Origin: Syntrophomonas sp. UBA4922
GTDB taxonomy: Bacteria; Bacillota; Syntrophomonadia; Syntrophomonadales; Syntrophomonadaceae
Assembly: GCA_002398825.1 (NCBI GenBank)
Contig: DHBS01000049.1
Span: 609 to 40,901, forward strand
Direction of reading: 5' to 3'
Length of the DNA: 40,293 nt
Shown here in pieces: positions 7,427-15,888 of this stretch. The notes beneath the pieces are model-generated. The model was not told where the DNA came from. It made no database searches and saw only the letters and a program-made list of their open reading frames with translations. The translations under genes and the position numbers were made by a program. Position 1 is the first letter of the stretch, and every line of letters begins with the position of its first letter.

Positions 7427-9334
7427 CTATATATCAAGGTTAGTTACATATCTGGCATTGGCTTCGATAAACTCCCGGCGGGGCTGCACATTGTCGCCCA
7501 TCAGATCGGAAAAAATAGCATCGGCCTGCATGGCATCCTGAATATTCACCTGCAGTATGGTGCGGTTTTCCGGATTCATAGTGGTATCCCAGAGCTGTTC
7601 GGGATCCATTTCCCCCAGGCCTTTGTAGCGCTGCACCGCCCATTTCTTGTCACTGTTTTGCAGGAAGAGGTTCATCTCCTCATCATTGTGGAAATAATGG
7701 ATATCATTGCCCCGCTTCAGGCCGTACAGAGGCGGCTGGGCGATATATACATAGCCGTTTTCAATCAACTCGCGCATATAGCGATAGAAAAAGGTCAAAA
7801 GCAAGACCCGGATATGCGAACCGTCCACATCGGCATCAGTCATGATAAAGAGCTTGTGATAGCGCGCTTTCTTAATCTCAAAATCTTCGGATATACCGGT
7901 GCCGATGGCGGTGATCAAGGCTTTGATCTCTTCATTTGACAGCACTTTGTCCAGCCGGGATTTCTGCACATTGAGGATCTTGCCGCGCAAGGGCAAAATA
8001 GCCTGGAAATCGCGGTCTCGTCCCTGTTTGGCCGAACCTCCTGCGGAATCGCCCTCCACGATATACAGCTCACACAAGGCCGGGTTTTTATTGCTGCAAT
8101 CGGCCAGTTTGCCAGGAAGAGTGGTGCTTTCCAGGGCGCTCTTGCGGCGGGTTAATTCCCGGGCTTTGCGGGCTGCCTCCCGGGCCCGGCGTGCTGAGAT
8201 GGCTTTATCCAGAAGCTTCTTGGCCAAAGGCGGATTTTCTTCCAAGAAATAGGTCATGTTTTCGTAAAGGGCGCCTTCTACGATGCCGCGAATATAAGTG
8301 TTGCCAAGCTTGGTTTTAGTTTGTCCCTCAAATTGAGGGTCTTTGAGCAAGACCGACACGATGGCGGCCATGCCTTCACGGATATCCTCACCGGAGAGAT
8401 TGCCGTCATTGTCCTTGATTAAATTATGTTTGCGGGCGTAGTCGTTGATAACCCGGGTTAAACCGTTTTTAAAGCCCACTTCATGGGTGCCGCCTTCCTG
8501 GGTGCGGATATTGTTGGTAAACGAATACAGGTTTTCACTGTACCCGGTATTGTATTGAACCGCCACCTGTACAATCACATCATCTTTTTGGGTCTCAAAA
8601 TAAAGCGGCTTTTCATTGATGATCTCTTTGTTTTTATTTACATAAGTGATAAAATCACGCAACCCATCGGAATAGAAAAATTCCTTCTGGTAAGGCTCCT
8701 CCTCCCGCAGGTCGCTCACCTTGATGCGAAGGCCCCGGTTTAGAAATGACAGCTCCCTTAAGCGCTGGATGATGATTTCCCGATCGAAAACGGTCTCTTC
8801 AAATATTTCGGCATCAGGCAGAAAACTGATGCTGGTACCAGTCTCATCGGTTTCCCCGCATACCTCCAGGGAGCTGACGGGATTGCCTTTTTCATAACAC
8901 TGCCGGTATATCAGGTTATCCCTGCGTACCTTGACTTCCATTTCGCTGGAGAGGGCATTTACCACCGATAAACCCACCCCGTGAAGACCTCCTGAAATGG
9001 TGTATCCGCTGCCCCCGAATTTGCCGCCGGAATGCAGGGTGGTCATGATCACTTCCAGGGCGGGGATTCCTACGGTGGGATGGATATCCACCGGGATGCC
9101 GCGTCCGTTATCACAAACCGTTACCCGGTTGCCGGGATGTATGGTCGCCTCTATGGAATCGCAGATACCGGCAACCGCCTCATCTATGCTGTTGTCCACA
9201 ATTTCGAAAACCAGGTGATGCAGCCCCCGGGAACCGGTAGAGCCGATATACATTCCCGGACGCTTGCGGACTGCTTCCAAGCCTTCCAAGACCTGAATGT
9301 CGGCCGCATTATATTCACTGTTACCGTTTTGCAC
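7427..9334 (-). CDS. gyrB: DNA gyrase subunit B
   Basis: ATPase subunit of gyrase, 635 residues. The GHKL ATPase domain has the EIVDNSIDEA and DNGRGIP motifs (about 44-82) and GGLHGVG at 115-121. The TOPRIM domain has EGDSAGG at 427-433 and the metal-binding DADVD at 500-504. The protein ends in the typical EANARYVTNLDI. The start is GTG at 9334 with AAGGAGG eight nt upstream; an ATG four nt upstream is out of frame. The gene lies 3 nt after remB and 13 nt before gyrA, so co-transcription is likely. Confidence 0.98.
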   Translation of the reverse strand: MQNGNSEYNAADIQVLEGLEAVRKRPGMYIGSTGSRGLHHLVFEIVDNSIDEAVAGICDSIEATIHPGNRVTVCDNGRGIPVDIHPTVGIPALEVIMTTLHSGGKFGGSGYTISGGLHGVGLSVVNALSSEMEVKVRRDNLIYRQCYEKGNPVSSLEVCGETDETGTSISFLPDAEIFEETVFDREIIIQRLRELSFLNRGLRIKVSDLREEEPYQKEFFYSDGLRDFITYVNKNKEIINEKPLYFETQKDDVIVQVAVQYNTGYSENLYSFTNNIRTQEGGTHEVGFKNGLTRVINDYARKHNLIKDNDGNLSGEDIREGMAAIVSVLLKDPQFEGQTKTKLGNTYIRGIVEGALYENMTYFLEENPPLAKKLLDKAISARRAREAARKARELTRRKSALESTTLPGKLADCSNKNPALCELYIVEGDSAGGSAKQGRDRDFQAILPLRGKILNVQKSRLDKVLSNEEIKALITAIGTGISEDFEIKKARYHKLFIMTDADVDGSHIRVLLLTFFYRYMRELIENGYVYIAQPPLYGLKRGNDIHYFHNDEEMNLFLQNSDKKWAVQRYKGLGEMDPEQLWDTTMNPENRTILQVNIQDAMQADAIFSDLMGDNVQPRREFIEANARYVTNLDI

Positions 9335-9337
9335 GCA

Positions 9338-9589
9338 TTATGCCTCCTTCAAGTGATGAAATACCCGCTTGTACAGGGTAATGGAGGATATAGGCGAAAG
9401 GTACACTTTGTCGTCACAGATAACGACCGCTTTTTCCTTGCCCTTCTCACTGATACTGACCAGATTTTTTTCCATCCGGGCAATTTCCACGATATCACGG
9501 ACATCGGTTGATACCGGAGGCTCATAATTCAAAATGGCAATAATACTGGGTGCGGAGATGATATAGTTATTGCCGAGATGAATATACAT
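9338..9589 (-). CDS. remB: RemB/YaaB-family regulator (DUF370)
   Basis: A small protein of 83 residues beginning MYIHLGNNYIISAPSIIAIL. It matches the RemB (YaaB) family, whose B. subtilis member sits at the same place between recF and gyrB and is implicated in extracellular matrix gene control. The conserved N-terminal block and the central VEIARMEKNLVSI segment support the call. The start ATG uses a GGAGTTG Shine-Dalgarno lying at the end of recF, whose stop is 2 nt away, so translational coupling is likely. The molecular role in this organism is unknown. Confidence 0.9.
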   Translation of the reverse strand: MYIHLGNNYIISAPSIIAILNYEPPVSTDVRDIVEIARMEKNLVSISEKGKEKAVVICDDKVYLSPISSITLYKRVFHHLKEA

Positions 9590-9591
9590 GG

Positions 9592-10695
9592 TTACAACTC
9601 CTTTCGCGCAATGGTTCCATTTCTCACCAGATAACTGCTGGCCTGGAACGGAACCGCAGATATGGTCTCAACGGAGGTTAAAAAGGACTGATAATCAGCC
9701 TGAGCGAGTTCTTGCAGCAATAATGCTTTGCGGTGTTGATCCAATTCCGCCAGAACTTCATCCAGTAAAAACAGGGGATAATATCCGCTGATGTCAGCAA
9801 ATGCATGGATCTCGGCCAATTTTAAGACCACGACCAGATTGCGTTGTTGTCCCTGCGATGCGAATAATCGGGCCAGCCTATCATCCAGATAAATATTGAG
9901 ATCATCCAGATGCGGCCCTATTAAACTTACTCTTCTTATTGTTTCCAGGGTTCTTTTCTCATGCCCGGCACGGAGCAAGTGTTCCCTGAGAATATCCAGG
10001 TTAATTGTATCACTATCTACCGGAAAAGACAGTGCATATCTCAAATGGAGACTTTCAGATTCACCGCCGAGGCGCCGATAAATGGACCTGGCAGCCTCCT
10101 GCAAGCGATGCACAAAGCGGATCCGGCTTAAGGCAACCTCGGCAGCGCTCTTTACGAAAAGTTCATCAGTTATGGCAAATACCCTGCTTTTGCCCTGTTC
10201 TTTACGCAGCATTTCATTGCGTCGCTTCAGCAATCCCTGGTAATTACTGATTTCATAGGCATAAGGCCGTGAAATCTGACCTAGAGCAAAATCAATAAAC
10301 TCCCGGCGCCTGGCCGGGCTGCCTTTTATCAAATACAAATCGTCTGGAGTAAACAACACCACTCTCAGACGATCAGCATGGTTGCGATGGGCTTTTTTAC
10401 TGTTAATTTCAAAAACCTTGCCTTTTTCCCTATCCAAACCGATGCGGCTCTCGAGCTTACGCTCCTCTTTTTCGTAAAGGGCCTGAAGCGAACAGCGCGA
10501 AGCCTGATGGTTGATCAAATTAGCTTCCTTGCCGCTGCGAAAAGTCGTAGTGGTAGCCAGAAAATACGCCGCTTCCAATATGTTGGTCTTACCTTGAGCA
10601 TTGGCACCACTCAGAATATTTAAACCTGACTCGGGCTGGAATTGCACCTGGATAAGGTTGCGAAACTGGTTGAGGCGGATCTCATTTAATCGCAA
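9592..10695 (-). CDS. recF: DNA replication and repair protein RecF
   Basis: An SMC-like ATPase that helps RecOR load RecA at single-strand gaps. The 367 residues carry Walker A GANAQGKT at 30-37, the ABC signature region FASQGQQRNLV and Walker B PLFLLDEVLAELD near the C-terminus. The N-terminal LNQFRNL is typical. The start is taken as TTG at 10695. No ATG is available nearby; an in-frame ATT three codons upstream is better placed after a GGGAG sequence, so the exact start is uncertain. It lies 21 nt after dnaN. The S4-domain gene (yaaA/rlbA) often found between dnaN and recF is absent. Confidence 0.96.
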   Translation of the reverse strand: MRLNEIRLNQFRNLIQVQFQPESGLNILSGANAQGKTNILEAAYFLATTTTFRSGKEANLINHQASRCSLQALYEKEERKLESRIGLDREKGKVFEINSKKAHRNHADRLRVVLFTPDDLYLIKGSPARRREFIDFALGQISRPYAYEISNYQGLLKRRNEMLRKEQGKSRVFAITDELFVKSAAEVALSRIRFVHRLQEAARSIYRRLGGESESLHLRYALSFPVDSDTINLDILREHLLRAGHEKRTLETIRRVSLIGPHLDDLNIYLDDRLARLFASQGQQRNLVVVLKLAEIHAFADISGYYPLFLLDEVLAELDQHRKALLLQELAQADYQSFLTSVETISAVPFQASSYLVRNGTIARKEL

Positions 10696-10716
10696 AAGGC
10701 CAATCTCACTCCCTCT

Positions 10717-11856
10717 TTAGCTGCTGGTTCTCAGAGGTACCAGGATATAGATATAATTGTCTTTTTCAGGATTTTTTATCATGGCCGGCCCCAGCGAACC
10801 GGATAAATTTATATCCATGGTTTCGCTCTCGCCATTCATCAGCTTGGTGATGTCCAGGAAATAACTGGTGTTAAAGGCTATTTTAAGGTCGGGGTCGCCC
10901 TGGGTGGTGATTTCCTCGATGACTTCCTTGATCTCGCCCATGGCCTCGGAGAATGAATGTACAACTGCTTCCTTTTCGGAAAATTCCAGCTGCACATGCT
11001 GGATTTTGAGCTTGTCATCAGTAGGCATGGTCTTGGCGCGCTCCAGAGTATTGAGCAGGACCTGGCTGTTGATCTTGACCATGGTATTGAAATTGGGTGG
11101 TATGACCTGTTCATAACTAGGGTATTGACCCTCGATCAAACGGGACAGGAGGATTACCTCGTCGCGATAGAAAAGGGCATTGTTATCGGTGATGGCGATA
11201 TTGACCGGTTCGGGGGAATCATCCATCAGGCGCATCAATTCGTTTACCGTTCTGATGGGGATGATAAAGCTTATGGGTTCTTCTACCGTTTCTTCCAGGG
11301 GCAGCCGGTAGTAGGCCATGCGGTGCGTGTCTGACGCCACTACCCGCAGCTCCCCGGCAGCGTTGATATCAAACAATACCCCGGTAAAGACCTGGCGGAA
11401 GTGGGTCTGGGAGGCAGCGAAACTGGTCTTGCGCAGGGCTTCTTTCAAGACCTGCTGGGGCAGGCTCAGTTTGCGCTCCATATTGCTTAAAGGCAAATCA
11501 GGATACTCGAAATCACGATAAGTGTTGATCGAACTCGACGAGCGCCCGTATTGAATGGCCAATTTTGCAGTATCCGGGTTTAATTCCAGGATAATGGGCA
11601 GATCGGGCAATAATTTTATAAAGTCTGAGAAATAATGGGCATTTACCAGCACTGAGCCGGGATCTACCACTTCAACCTGGCTGGAAAATGCCTTGATGCC
11701 GATCTCCATATCGGTGGCAGTCATCACTAGGCCTTTATCCTGGCTTACCTCAATCAGTAAACCGGATAATACCGGGATGGTATTCTTACTGGAAGCAGCC
11801 CGGTGCACCAGGGTGGTCATAGTCGACAATTCTTTTTTCTCGATTACAAATTTCAT
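10717..11856 (-). CDS. dnaN: DNA polymerase III beta sliding clamp
   Basis: Ring-shaped processivity clamp, 379 residues in three repeated clamp folds. The N-terminus MKFVIEKKELSTMTTLVHRA, the central DTHRMAYYRLPL and the C-terminal IYILVPLRTSS are typical of the family. The ATG has GGAGGC at normal distance. The gene is separated from dnaA by 229 bp that carry weak DnaA boxes, so it probably has its own promoter and also receives dnaA transcription. It heads dnaN-recF-remB-gyrB-gyrA. Confidence 0.98.
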   Translation of the reverse strand: MKFVIEKKELSTMTTLVHRAASSKNTIPVLSGLLIEVSQDKGLVMTATDMEIGIKAFSSQVEVVDPGSVLVNAHYFSDFIKLLPDLPIILELNPDTAKLAIQYGRSSSSINTYRDFEYPDLPLSNMERKLSLPQQVLKEALRKTSFAASQTHFRQVFTGVLFDINAAGELRVVASDTHRMAYYRLPLEETVEEPISFIIPIRTVNELMRLMDDSPEPVNIAITDNNALFYRDEVILLSRLIEGQYPSYEQVIPPNFNTMVKINSQVLLNTLERAKTMPTDDKLKIQHVQLEFSEKEAVVHSFSEAMGEIKEVIEEITTQGDPDLKIAFNTSYFLDITKLMNGESETMDINLSGSLGPAMIKNPEKDNYIYILVPLRTSS

Positions 11857-12085
11857 CTTTGAAAAGCCTCCAACCCGCTGTTTTTACTGGGATCAGTCCC
11901 TTGTGTTGCTCTCCGCATTTCATGCGTTTGAATCTTAAATCATCTGTCCGGCGACGGCATCATCTTCATCATCTTATTAACAATTTAGTATTATACGTAG
12001 TAGGCCCGCTGAATATGTGTATATCTGCCTCGAATCCTGGCGAAACTGAGACTGTGCAACTGCATAACTTTGTTGATAACTGTCT
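11857..12085. other. dnaA-dnaN spacer, probable second half of a bipartite oriC
   Basis: No gene. Two DnaA-box-like 9-mers occur on the minus strand: TTATCAACA at 12071-12079 and ATATACACA at 12016-12024, each one mismatch from TTATNCACA. Reading toward dnaN there follow a GC-rich patch (AGCGGGCC), an AT-rich tract with TATAATAC, and GATGATGAAGATGATG-type triplets at about 11962-11977. Boxes, GC patch and AT-rich tract in this order are compatible with a duplex-unwinding element, but the unwinding site is inference. A TATAAT for dnaN lies here without a good -35. Confidence 0.55.
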
Positions 12086-13384
12086 TTATTCATGGATATT
12101 AGGGTCTAGTTTCCTGGTCAGCACGTTGATTGTGGACTGCAGCTGAGCATCTAGATCCAAATCCTTTTCCACCTTATCATTGGCATGGATGACGGTGGTA
12201 TGGTCCCGCCCTCCAAATTGTTCTCCTATCTGGGGGTAGGAGGCGTCAGTCATTTTACGACACAGGTACATGGCGATCTGCCGGGGATAAGCCACCTGCT
12301 TGGTGCGCTTTTTGGAAAGCAGTTCCGAAAGGGCGATGCCATAATAGGAAGCCACCTCTTTTTGAATCAGTTCAATAGTAATCTTTTTGGGGCGGGGCGG
12401 TGGCAAAATATCTTTCAAGGCCTCACTGGCGGTGGACATGTTGAGCGGTTTATTGGTTATGGTGGCATAGGCCACCATACGGATTAATGCGCCCTCCAGC
12501 TCCCGGATATTGGAATCGATATAATTGGCTATATAATCGAGTATATCATAAGGTATATTTAAATTTTCGGCCTGAGCTTTCTTGCGCAATATGGCCACCC
12601 GGGTTTCCAGATCGGGGGGTTGAATATCGGTGATTAGACCCCACTCGAAACGGGAGCGCAGCCGGTCCTCCAGGGTGGGAATATTCCTGGGGGGACGGTC
12701 GCTGGAGATAACCAGCTGTTTATTGGCTTCGTATAAAGTATTAAAAGTATGGAAGAATTCCTCCTGAGTACGCTCTTTGCCTGCTAAGAACTGGATATCG
12801 TCAATCAACAGCACATCGATATTGCGGTATTTATTGCGAAACCCGAAAGTACTGTCGTCTTTGATGGCGGTTATCAATTCATTGGTAAACTGCTCGCTGG
12901 AAACATACATTACCGAGTATTGCGGGTTTTTGCGCAGGATATGGTGGCCGATAGCCTGCATCAAATGGGTTTTGCCCAGACCCACCCCGCCGTAAATAAA
13001 AAGAGGATTGTAGGCCTTAAAAGGGGATTCCCCCACCGCATAACAGGCGGCATGGGCAAAACGGTTGCTGTTTCCTACCACAAAGGTGTCAAAGGTATAT
13101 TTCCGGTTGAGTGAGGAAATTTTGTTGTCAAGACTGGAATCTGTGGTAAGCAGCAGTGAAACATCCTGATTGGTCATGCTGCGCAGCTTTTTTTGCATAT
13201 TGTCGAGGTAGCGTGACTCAATCCATTCTTTAGTCAGGGAATTAGGGACACTGATAATAACGTTATTATTAAGGAAAGAATCATATTTTACTAAACTGAA
13301 CCAGATGTCAAAGCTGGTGGAACCGATTTCTTCGCGCAGAGATTGCATGATCTTATTCCAGATCACGGCGTGGTCAATGGACAT
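12086..13384 (-). CDS. dnaA: Chromosomal replication initiator protein DnaA
   Basis: AAA+ initiator that binds DnaA boxes and opens the origin. The chosen ATG at 13384 follows AGGAGG at 9 nt and gives 432 residues beginning MSIDHAVIWNKIM, the usual N-terminus; a longer reading frame upstream runs through DnaA boxes and is not credible. Domain I is about 1-80. Domain III has Walker A GGVGLGKTH at 132-140 and Walker B LLIDD at 192-196. Domain IV has the DNA-binding signature GGRDHTTV at 391-398. DnaA boxes directly upstream suggest autoregulation. rpmH is divergent on the other side, the classical bacterial arrangement. Confidence 0.98.
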   Translation of the reverse strand: MSIDHAVIWNKIMQSLREEIGSTSFDIWFSLVKYDSFLNNNVIISVPNSLTKEWIESRYLDNMQKKLRSMTNQDVSLLLTTDSSLDNKISSLNRKYTFDTFVVGNSNRFAHAACYAVGESPFKAYNPLFIYGGVGLGKTHLMQAIGHHILRKNPQYSVMYVSSEQFTNELITAIKDDSTFGFRNKYRNIDVLLIDDIQFLAGKERTQEEFFHTFNTLYEANKQLVISSDRPPRNIPTLEDRLRSRFEWGLITDIQPPDLETRVAILRKKAQAENLNIPYDILDYIANYIDSNIRELEGALIRMVAYATITNKPLNMSTASEALKDILPPPRPKKITIELIQKEVASYYGIALSELLSKKRTKQVAYPRQIAMYLCRKMTDASYPQIGEQFGGRDHTTVIHANDKVEKDLDLDAQLQSTINVLTRKLDPNIHE

Positions 13385-13579
13385 TCCTTTAGGCCTCCTG
13401 TTGGTTTGTGGATAAACTTGCTGTGAATAATTAAAAGGCTGTGGATAAGCGCTCAGAAACCAATGATAACCAATGCTTTGCACAAGCGCAACTGTCCTTT
13501 ATTAAGGCCAAGCTGAAAATATAGTATAATCATAGCAGATTAAGCCATTTTTTAGAAGTATTTAGAATCCGTGGTATTC
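13385..13579. other. oriC region upstream of dnaA with a cluster of DnaA boxes
   Basis: The rpmH-dnaA intergenic region has no gene. Three DnaA boxes lie in the same orientation (minus strand): perfect TTATCCACA at 13407-13415, TTATTCACA at 13422-13430 and perfect TTATCCACA at 13440-13448. The box pairs are 15 and 18 bp apart. AT-rich sequence follows at about 13500-13575. Position next to dnaA at the strand-switch point, and the boxes, make this part of the replication origin. A TATACT on the minus strand near 13522 may serve dnaA but lacks a clear -35. Confidence 0.85.
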
Positions 13580-13609
13580 TTGACATTAAGGGGCTTATGT
13601 CAATATAAT
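13580..13609 (+). promoter_or_regulatory. rpmH operon promoter
   Basis: Perfect TTGACA (13580-13585) and perfect TATAAT (13604-13609) with an 18-bp spacer. The start would be near 13616, about 28 nt ahead of the rpmH start. This is the strongest sigma-A promoter visible in the window, as expected for a ribosomal protein gene at the origin. Confidence 0.85.
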
Positions 13610-13643
13610 AAAATGGTGTTTATAACAAGGGAGGCAACCATAG

Positions 13644-13778
13644 ATGAAAAGAACATACCAGCCTAAAAACCGGCAGAGAAAAAAGGTACACGGTTTTAGA
13701 AAGAGGATGGCCACCGCCAGCGGCAGAAAAGTGTTGGCTGCCAGGCGCAGAAAAGGCAGAAAGTCGCTATCAGCATAG
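13644..13778 (+). CDS. rpmH: 50S ribosomal protein L34
   Basis: A 44-residue, strongly basic protein, MKRTYQPKNRQRKKVHGF..., with the conserved MATASGRKVLAARRRKGR block; L34 is normally 44-47 residues. It is a structural component of the large ribosomal subunit. The ATG follows GGGAGG at about 8 nt. It is the first gene of rpmH-rnpA-yidD-yidC-jag, divergent from dnaA. Confidence 0.98.
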   Translation: MKRTYQPKNRQRKKVHGFRKRMATASGRKVLAARRRKGRKSLSA

Positions 13779-13819
13779 GTCGTCAAAAACGGCCTTTATT
13801 TGTTTTGGGAAGGTCCTGA

Positions 13820-14155
13820 ATGTTAGCAAAATCACAGCGGATTAAACAGGGGCGAGATTTCCACAACATTTATAAATCTGGCCATAGAGTATCGGGCCGC
13901 TATATACTGTTATTTTTTAGACCCGGAGCAGGGGAAAGCAGCCGAGTAGGTTTTGTCGTAAGCAAGAAAGTGGGCAAGGCTGTGATTCGGAACCGGGCCA
14001 AAAGAAGGCTCAGAGCCTTGTGGCGTGAGATCATGCCTGGCTTGAAGCAGCCCTTTGATGTCGTGATCAATGCGCGCCCCAGCATTAAAGAGAGCAGCTG
14101 TGAAGAATTACATAAAGACCTGTTGTTTACCCTGAAGAAAGCCAAGCTATGTTAA
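13820..14155 (+). CDS. rnpA: Ribonuclease P protein component
   Basis: Protein subunit of RNase P, which assists the catalytic RNA in 5' processing of tRNA precursors. The 111 residues include the RNA-binding RNR motif (VIRNRAKRRLR, 55-65) and the VGFVVSKKVGKA strand. It starts 41 nt after rpmH with the ATG close to a GGGAAGG sequence, and overlaps yidD by 7 nt. The order rpmH-rnpA is nearly universal in bacteria. Confidence 0.97.
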   Translation: MLAKSQRIKQGRDFHNIYKSGHRVSGRYILLFFRPGAGESSRVGFVVSKKVGKAVIRNRAKRRLRALWREIMPGLKQPFDVVINARPSIKESSCEELHKDLLFTLKKAKLC

Positions 14156-14358
14156 AGAAAGCGGTCTTGACAATAATTAAAATCTACCAGAAGACCAGCG
14201 TATTCAGGCTCCCTGCCTGTCGTTTTTATCCTTCCTGTTCCAGTTATTCGTTGCAAGCAGTTGAAAAGTATGGGGTATTAAAAGGAGGATGGTTGTCAGT
14301 CAAGAGAATTTGCCGGTGTCATCCCTTTAATCCGGGGGGTTATGATCCCCTGCCCTGA
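14149..14358 (+). CDS. yidD: Membrane protein insertion efficiency factor YidD
   Basis: A 69-residue member of the YidD family with the invariant CRFYPSCSSYS (24-34) and RCHPFNPGGYDP (56-67) blocks and an amphipathic N-terminus thought to bind the inner membrane face. The family supports YidC-dependent membrane protein insertion, and the gene lies as usual between rnpA and yidC. It overlaps the end of rnpA by 7 nt, suggesting translational coupling. Confidence 0.96.
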   Translation: MLKKAVLTIIKIYQKTSVFRLPACRFYPSCSSYSLQAVEKYGVLKGGWLSVKRICRCHPFNPGGYDPLP

Positions 14359-14397
14359 GATTTATAGCGTTGACACCATATTACGAGGTTCACTCTT

Positions 14398-14454
14398 AAG
14401 GAGGTGAAACCTGCTGGCGGCGAAGAATAGTCGCTCATAGCAGGGCTTAGTTTG
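14398..14454 (+). promoter_or_regulatory. Shine-Dalgarno, hairpin and TTG start of yidC
   Basis: A strong ribosome binding site AAGGAGGTG (14398-14406) is followed not by a start codon but by CCTGCT (14410-14415), whose perfect complement AGCAGG is at 14439-14444. The only usable in-frame yidC start is TTG at 14452; the upstream frame is closed by TAG at 14428-14430. If the hairpin forms, the distance from Shine-Dalgarno to TTG shrinks from about 47 nt to about 12 nt. A tiny CTG-initiated ORF of about 9 codons (14411-14440) is an alternative reading of the same site. Confidence 0.45.
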
Positions 14455-15294
14455 TGGCAAACCTTTGTTCAATGGTTTACTAGCCTGATTCAATTTCTGT
14501 ATGATTTTACGGTAACCCTGGGATTTCCCAGTTATGCGCTGGCGATTATTTTAATGACTTTATTGATCAAGCTGCTGCTTTTCCCTATCAATCAGAAGCA
14601 GTTGAAATCAATGCGGGATATGCAGGAAATCCAGCCGCGCATGAAACAGCTACAGGAAAGATACAAAGATGAACCCGAAGTCATGCAGAAAAAGTTGGCA
14701 GAACTGTATAAGGAATCGGGGGTCAGTCCACTGGCCGGATGTCTGCCGTTGCTCTTACAGATGCCGATATTTATAGCATTCTATCAGTCCTTGCTGCATC
14801 TTCAGTTTGTGGAGCCAGCTCATGCGGCATTTTTCTGGATTTCCAATTTAGGCCAGAGGGATCCGCTATTTATACTGGCATTACTCTCCGCCGGAACCAC
14901 TTACCTGCAGCAGAAGGTGTCTACCGTCAATGCAGATGATCCTACCCAGAAATCCATGATGTATATGATGCCCTTGATGATGGCGTGGATCGCAGCCACA
15001 GTTCCTGCGGGTTTGGCACTGTACTGGGTTACCTTTAACATTTTAGGGATACTGCAGCAGCTGTTAGTCAATCACAGCCATAAACAGGCAAAACTGGATA
15101 CTGGAACAGGAATAACCGTCGCGGCTAAATTTGAACAGCCTATTGAAGCCCGTCTAAATACATCCGGTATAGATGATGAAATGGATGATGAGCCGGCTTC
15201 CGATTTAGAACAAGAACAGACAGCGGGGAGGGACAAAGGAGGCAAGAACACCCATGGAAGAGCAAGTAATCGAAAAAAGAGGAAAAAACGTTGA
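14452..15294 (+). CDS. yidC: Membrane protein insertase YidC/OxaA/SpoIIIJ
   Basis: Inserts and folds membrane proteins alone or with SecYEG. The 280 residues show the short Gram-positive form: a first membrane segment (about 8-45), a cytoplasmic helical hairpin (MRDMQEIQPRMKQLQERYKDEP), membrane segments around 100-120, 135-150, 168-195 and the conserved PLLLQMPIFIAFY. No lipoprotein signal peptide is seen, unlike B. subtilis SpoIIIJ. The C-terminal tail (about 210-280) is acidic then strongly basic (ASNRKKRKKR), typical of ribosome contacts. The TTG start and its unusual upstream structure are described separately. It overlaps jag by 41 nt. Confidence 0.95.
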   Translation: MWQTFVQWFTSLIQFLYDFTVTLGFPSYALAIILMTLLIKLLLFPINQKQLKSMRDMQEIQPRMKQLQERYKDEPEVMQKKLAELYKESGVSPLAGCLPLLLQMPIFIAFYQSLLHLQFVEPAHAAFFWISNLGQRDPLFILALLSAGTTYLQQKVSTVNADDPTQKSMMYMMPLMMAWIAATVPAGLALYWVTFNILGILQQLLVNHSHKQAKLDTGTGITVAAKFEQPIEARLNTSGIDDEMDDEPASDLEQEQTAGRDKGGKNTHGRASNRKKRKKR

Positions 15295-15883
15295 TGAAGC
15301 CATCAAAGCAGCTCTTGATGAACTAGGTTGCGACATCGATGATGTGGTGATTGAAGTTATCGAAGAGCCTACCAAGGGTATTTTGGGATTTATGGGCAAA
15401 AAGCCGGCTGTGGTCAGGGTTTCGAAACGAGAGAAACCGGGGGAAGATGTCCAGAAGGTTTTAGAGGAGTTGCTGGACCGCATGAAACTGGCATACCGCA
15501 TTGATAAGGTCGATGTTGAAGAAGACCGGGTGCGGATCAATATTGCCGGCAAGGATGTAGGCTTACTGATCGGTAGAAAAGGCGAGACTTTAAATGCCCT
15601 GCAATTCGTAGTCGGACTCATTCACAACCGCAACCGGGAGGAAAAGATGCGCATCGTCCTGGATGTGGAAGACTATCGAAAAAAGAAAGAACAGTCTTTG
15701 CAGAGCCTGGCCCTGCGGTTGTCGGATAAGGTAAAAAACACTAAGAAAAATGTGGTAATGAGACCGATGAGTTCACAGGAAAGGCGAATTGTTCATACCG
15801 CTTTACAGAGCGACCCCCAGGTAACCACCTATTCGACCGGAGATGAGCCTAATCGCAAAGTAGTGATATCTCTTAAAAGGTAA
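15254..15883 (+). CDS. jag: RNA-binding protein KhpB/Jag (SpoIIIJ-associated)
   Basis: A 209-residue RNA-binding protein with an N-terminal Jag domain (about 1-50, EKRGKNVDEAIKAAL), a type II KH domain with GRKG at 107-110, and a C-terminal R3H domain (about 148-209, SSQERRIVHTAL). In Firmicutes KhpB works with KhpA in cell elongation and small-RNA biology; the name Jag comes from its link to SpoIIIJ/YidC. The ATG lies inside the yidC coding region in another frame, preceded by GGAGGC, so translation is coupled. A terminator follows. Confidence 0.96.
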   Translation: MEEQVIEKRGKNVDEAIKAALDELGCDIDDVVIEVIEEPTKGILGFMGKKPAVVRVSKREKPGEDVQKVLEELLDRMKLAYRIDKVDVEEDRVRINIAGKDVGLLIGRKGETLNALQFVVGLIHNRNREEKMRIVLDVEDYRKKKEQSLQSLALRLSDKVKNTKKNVVMRPMSSQERRIVHTALQSDPQVTTYSTGDEPNRKVVISLKR

Positions 15884-15888
15884 ATGAA

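Noticed and set aside
13385..13483. N-terminal extension of DnaA by 33 residues
   Set aside because: It would translate the DnaA-box region; the internal ATG has a perfect ribosome site and the conserved N-terminus.
13595..13786. Minus-strand frame of 63 codons over rpmH
   Set aside because: It is a shadow of the L34 gene, which is certain on the plus strand.
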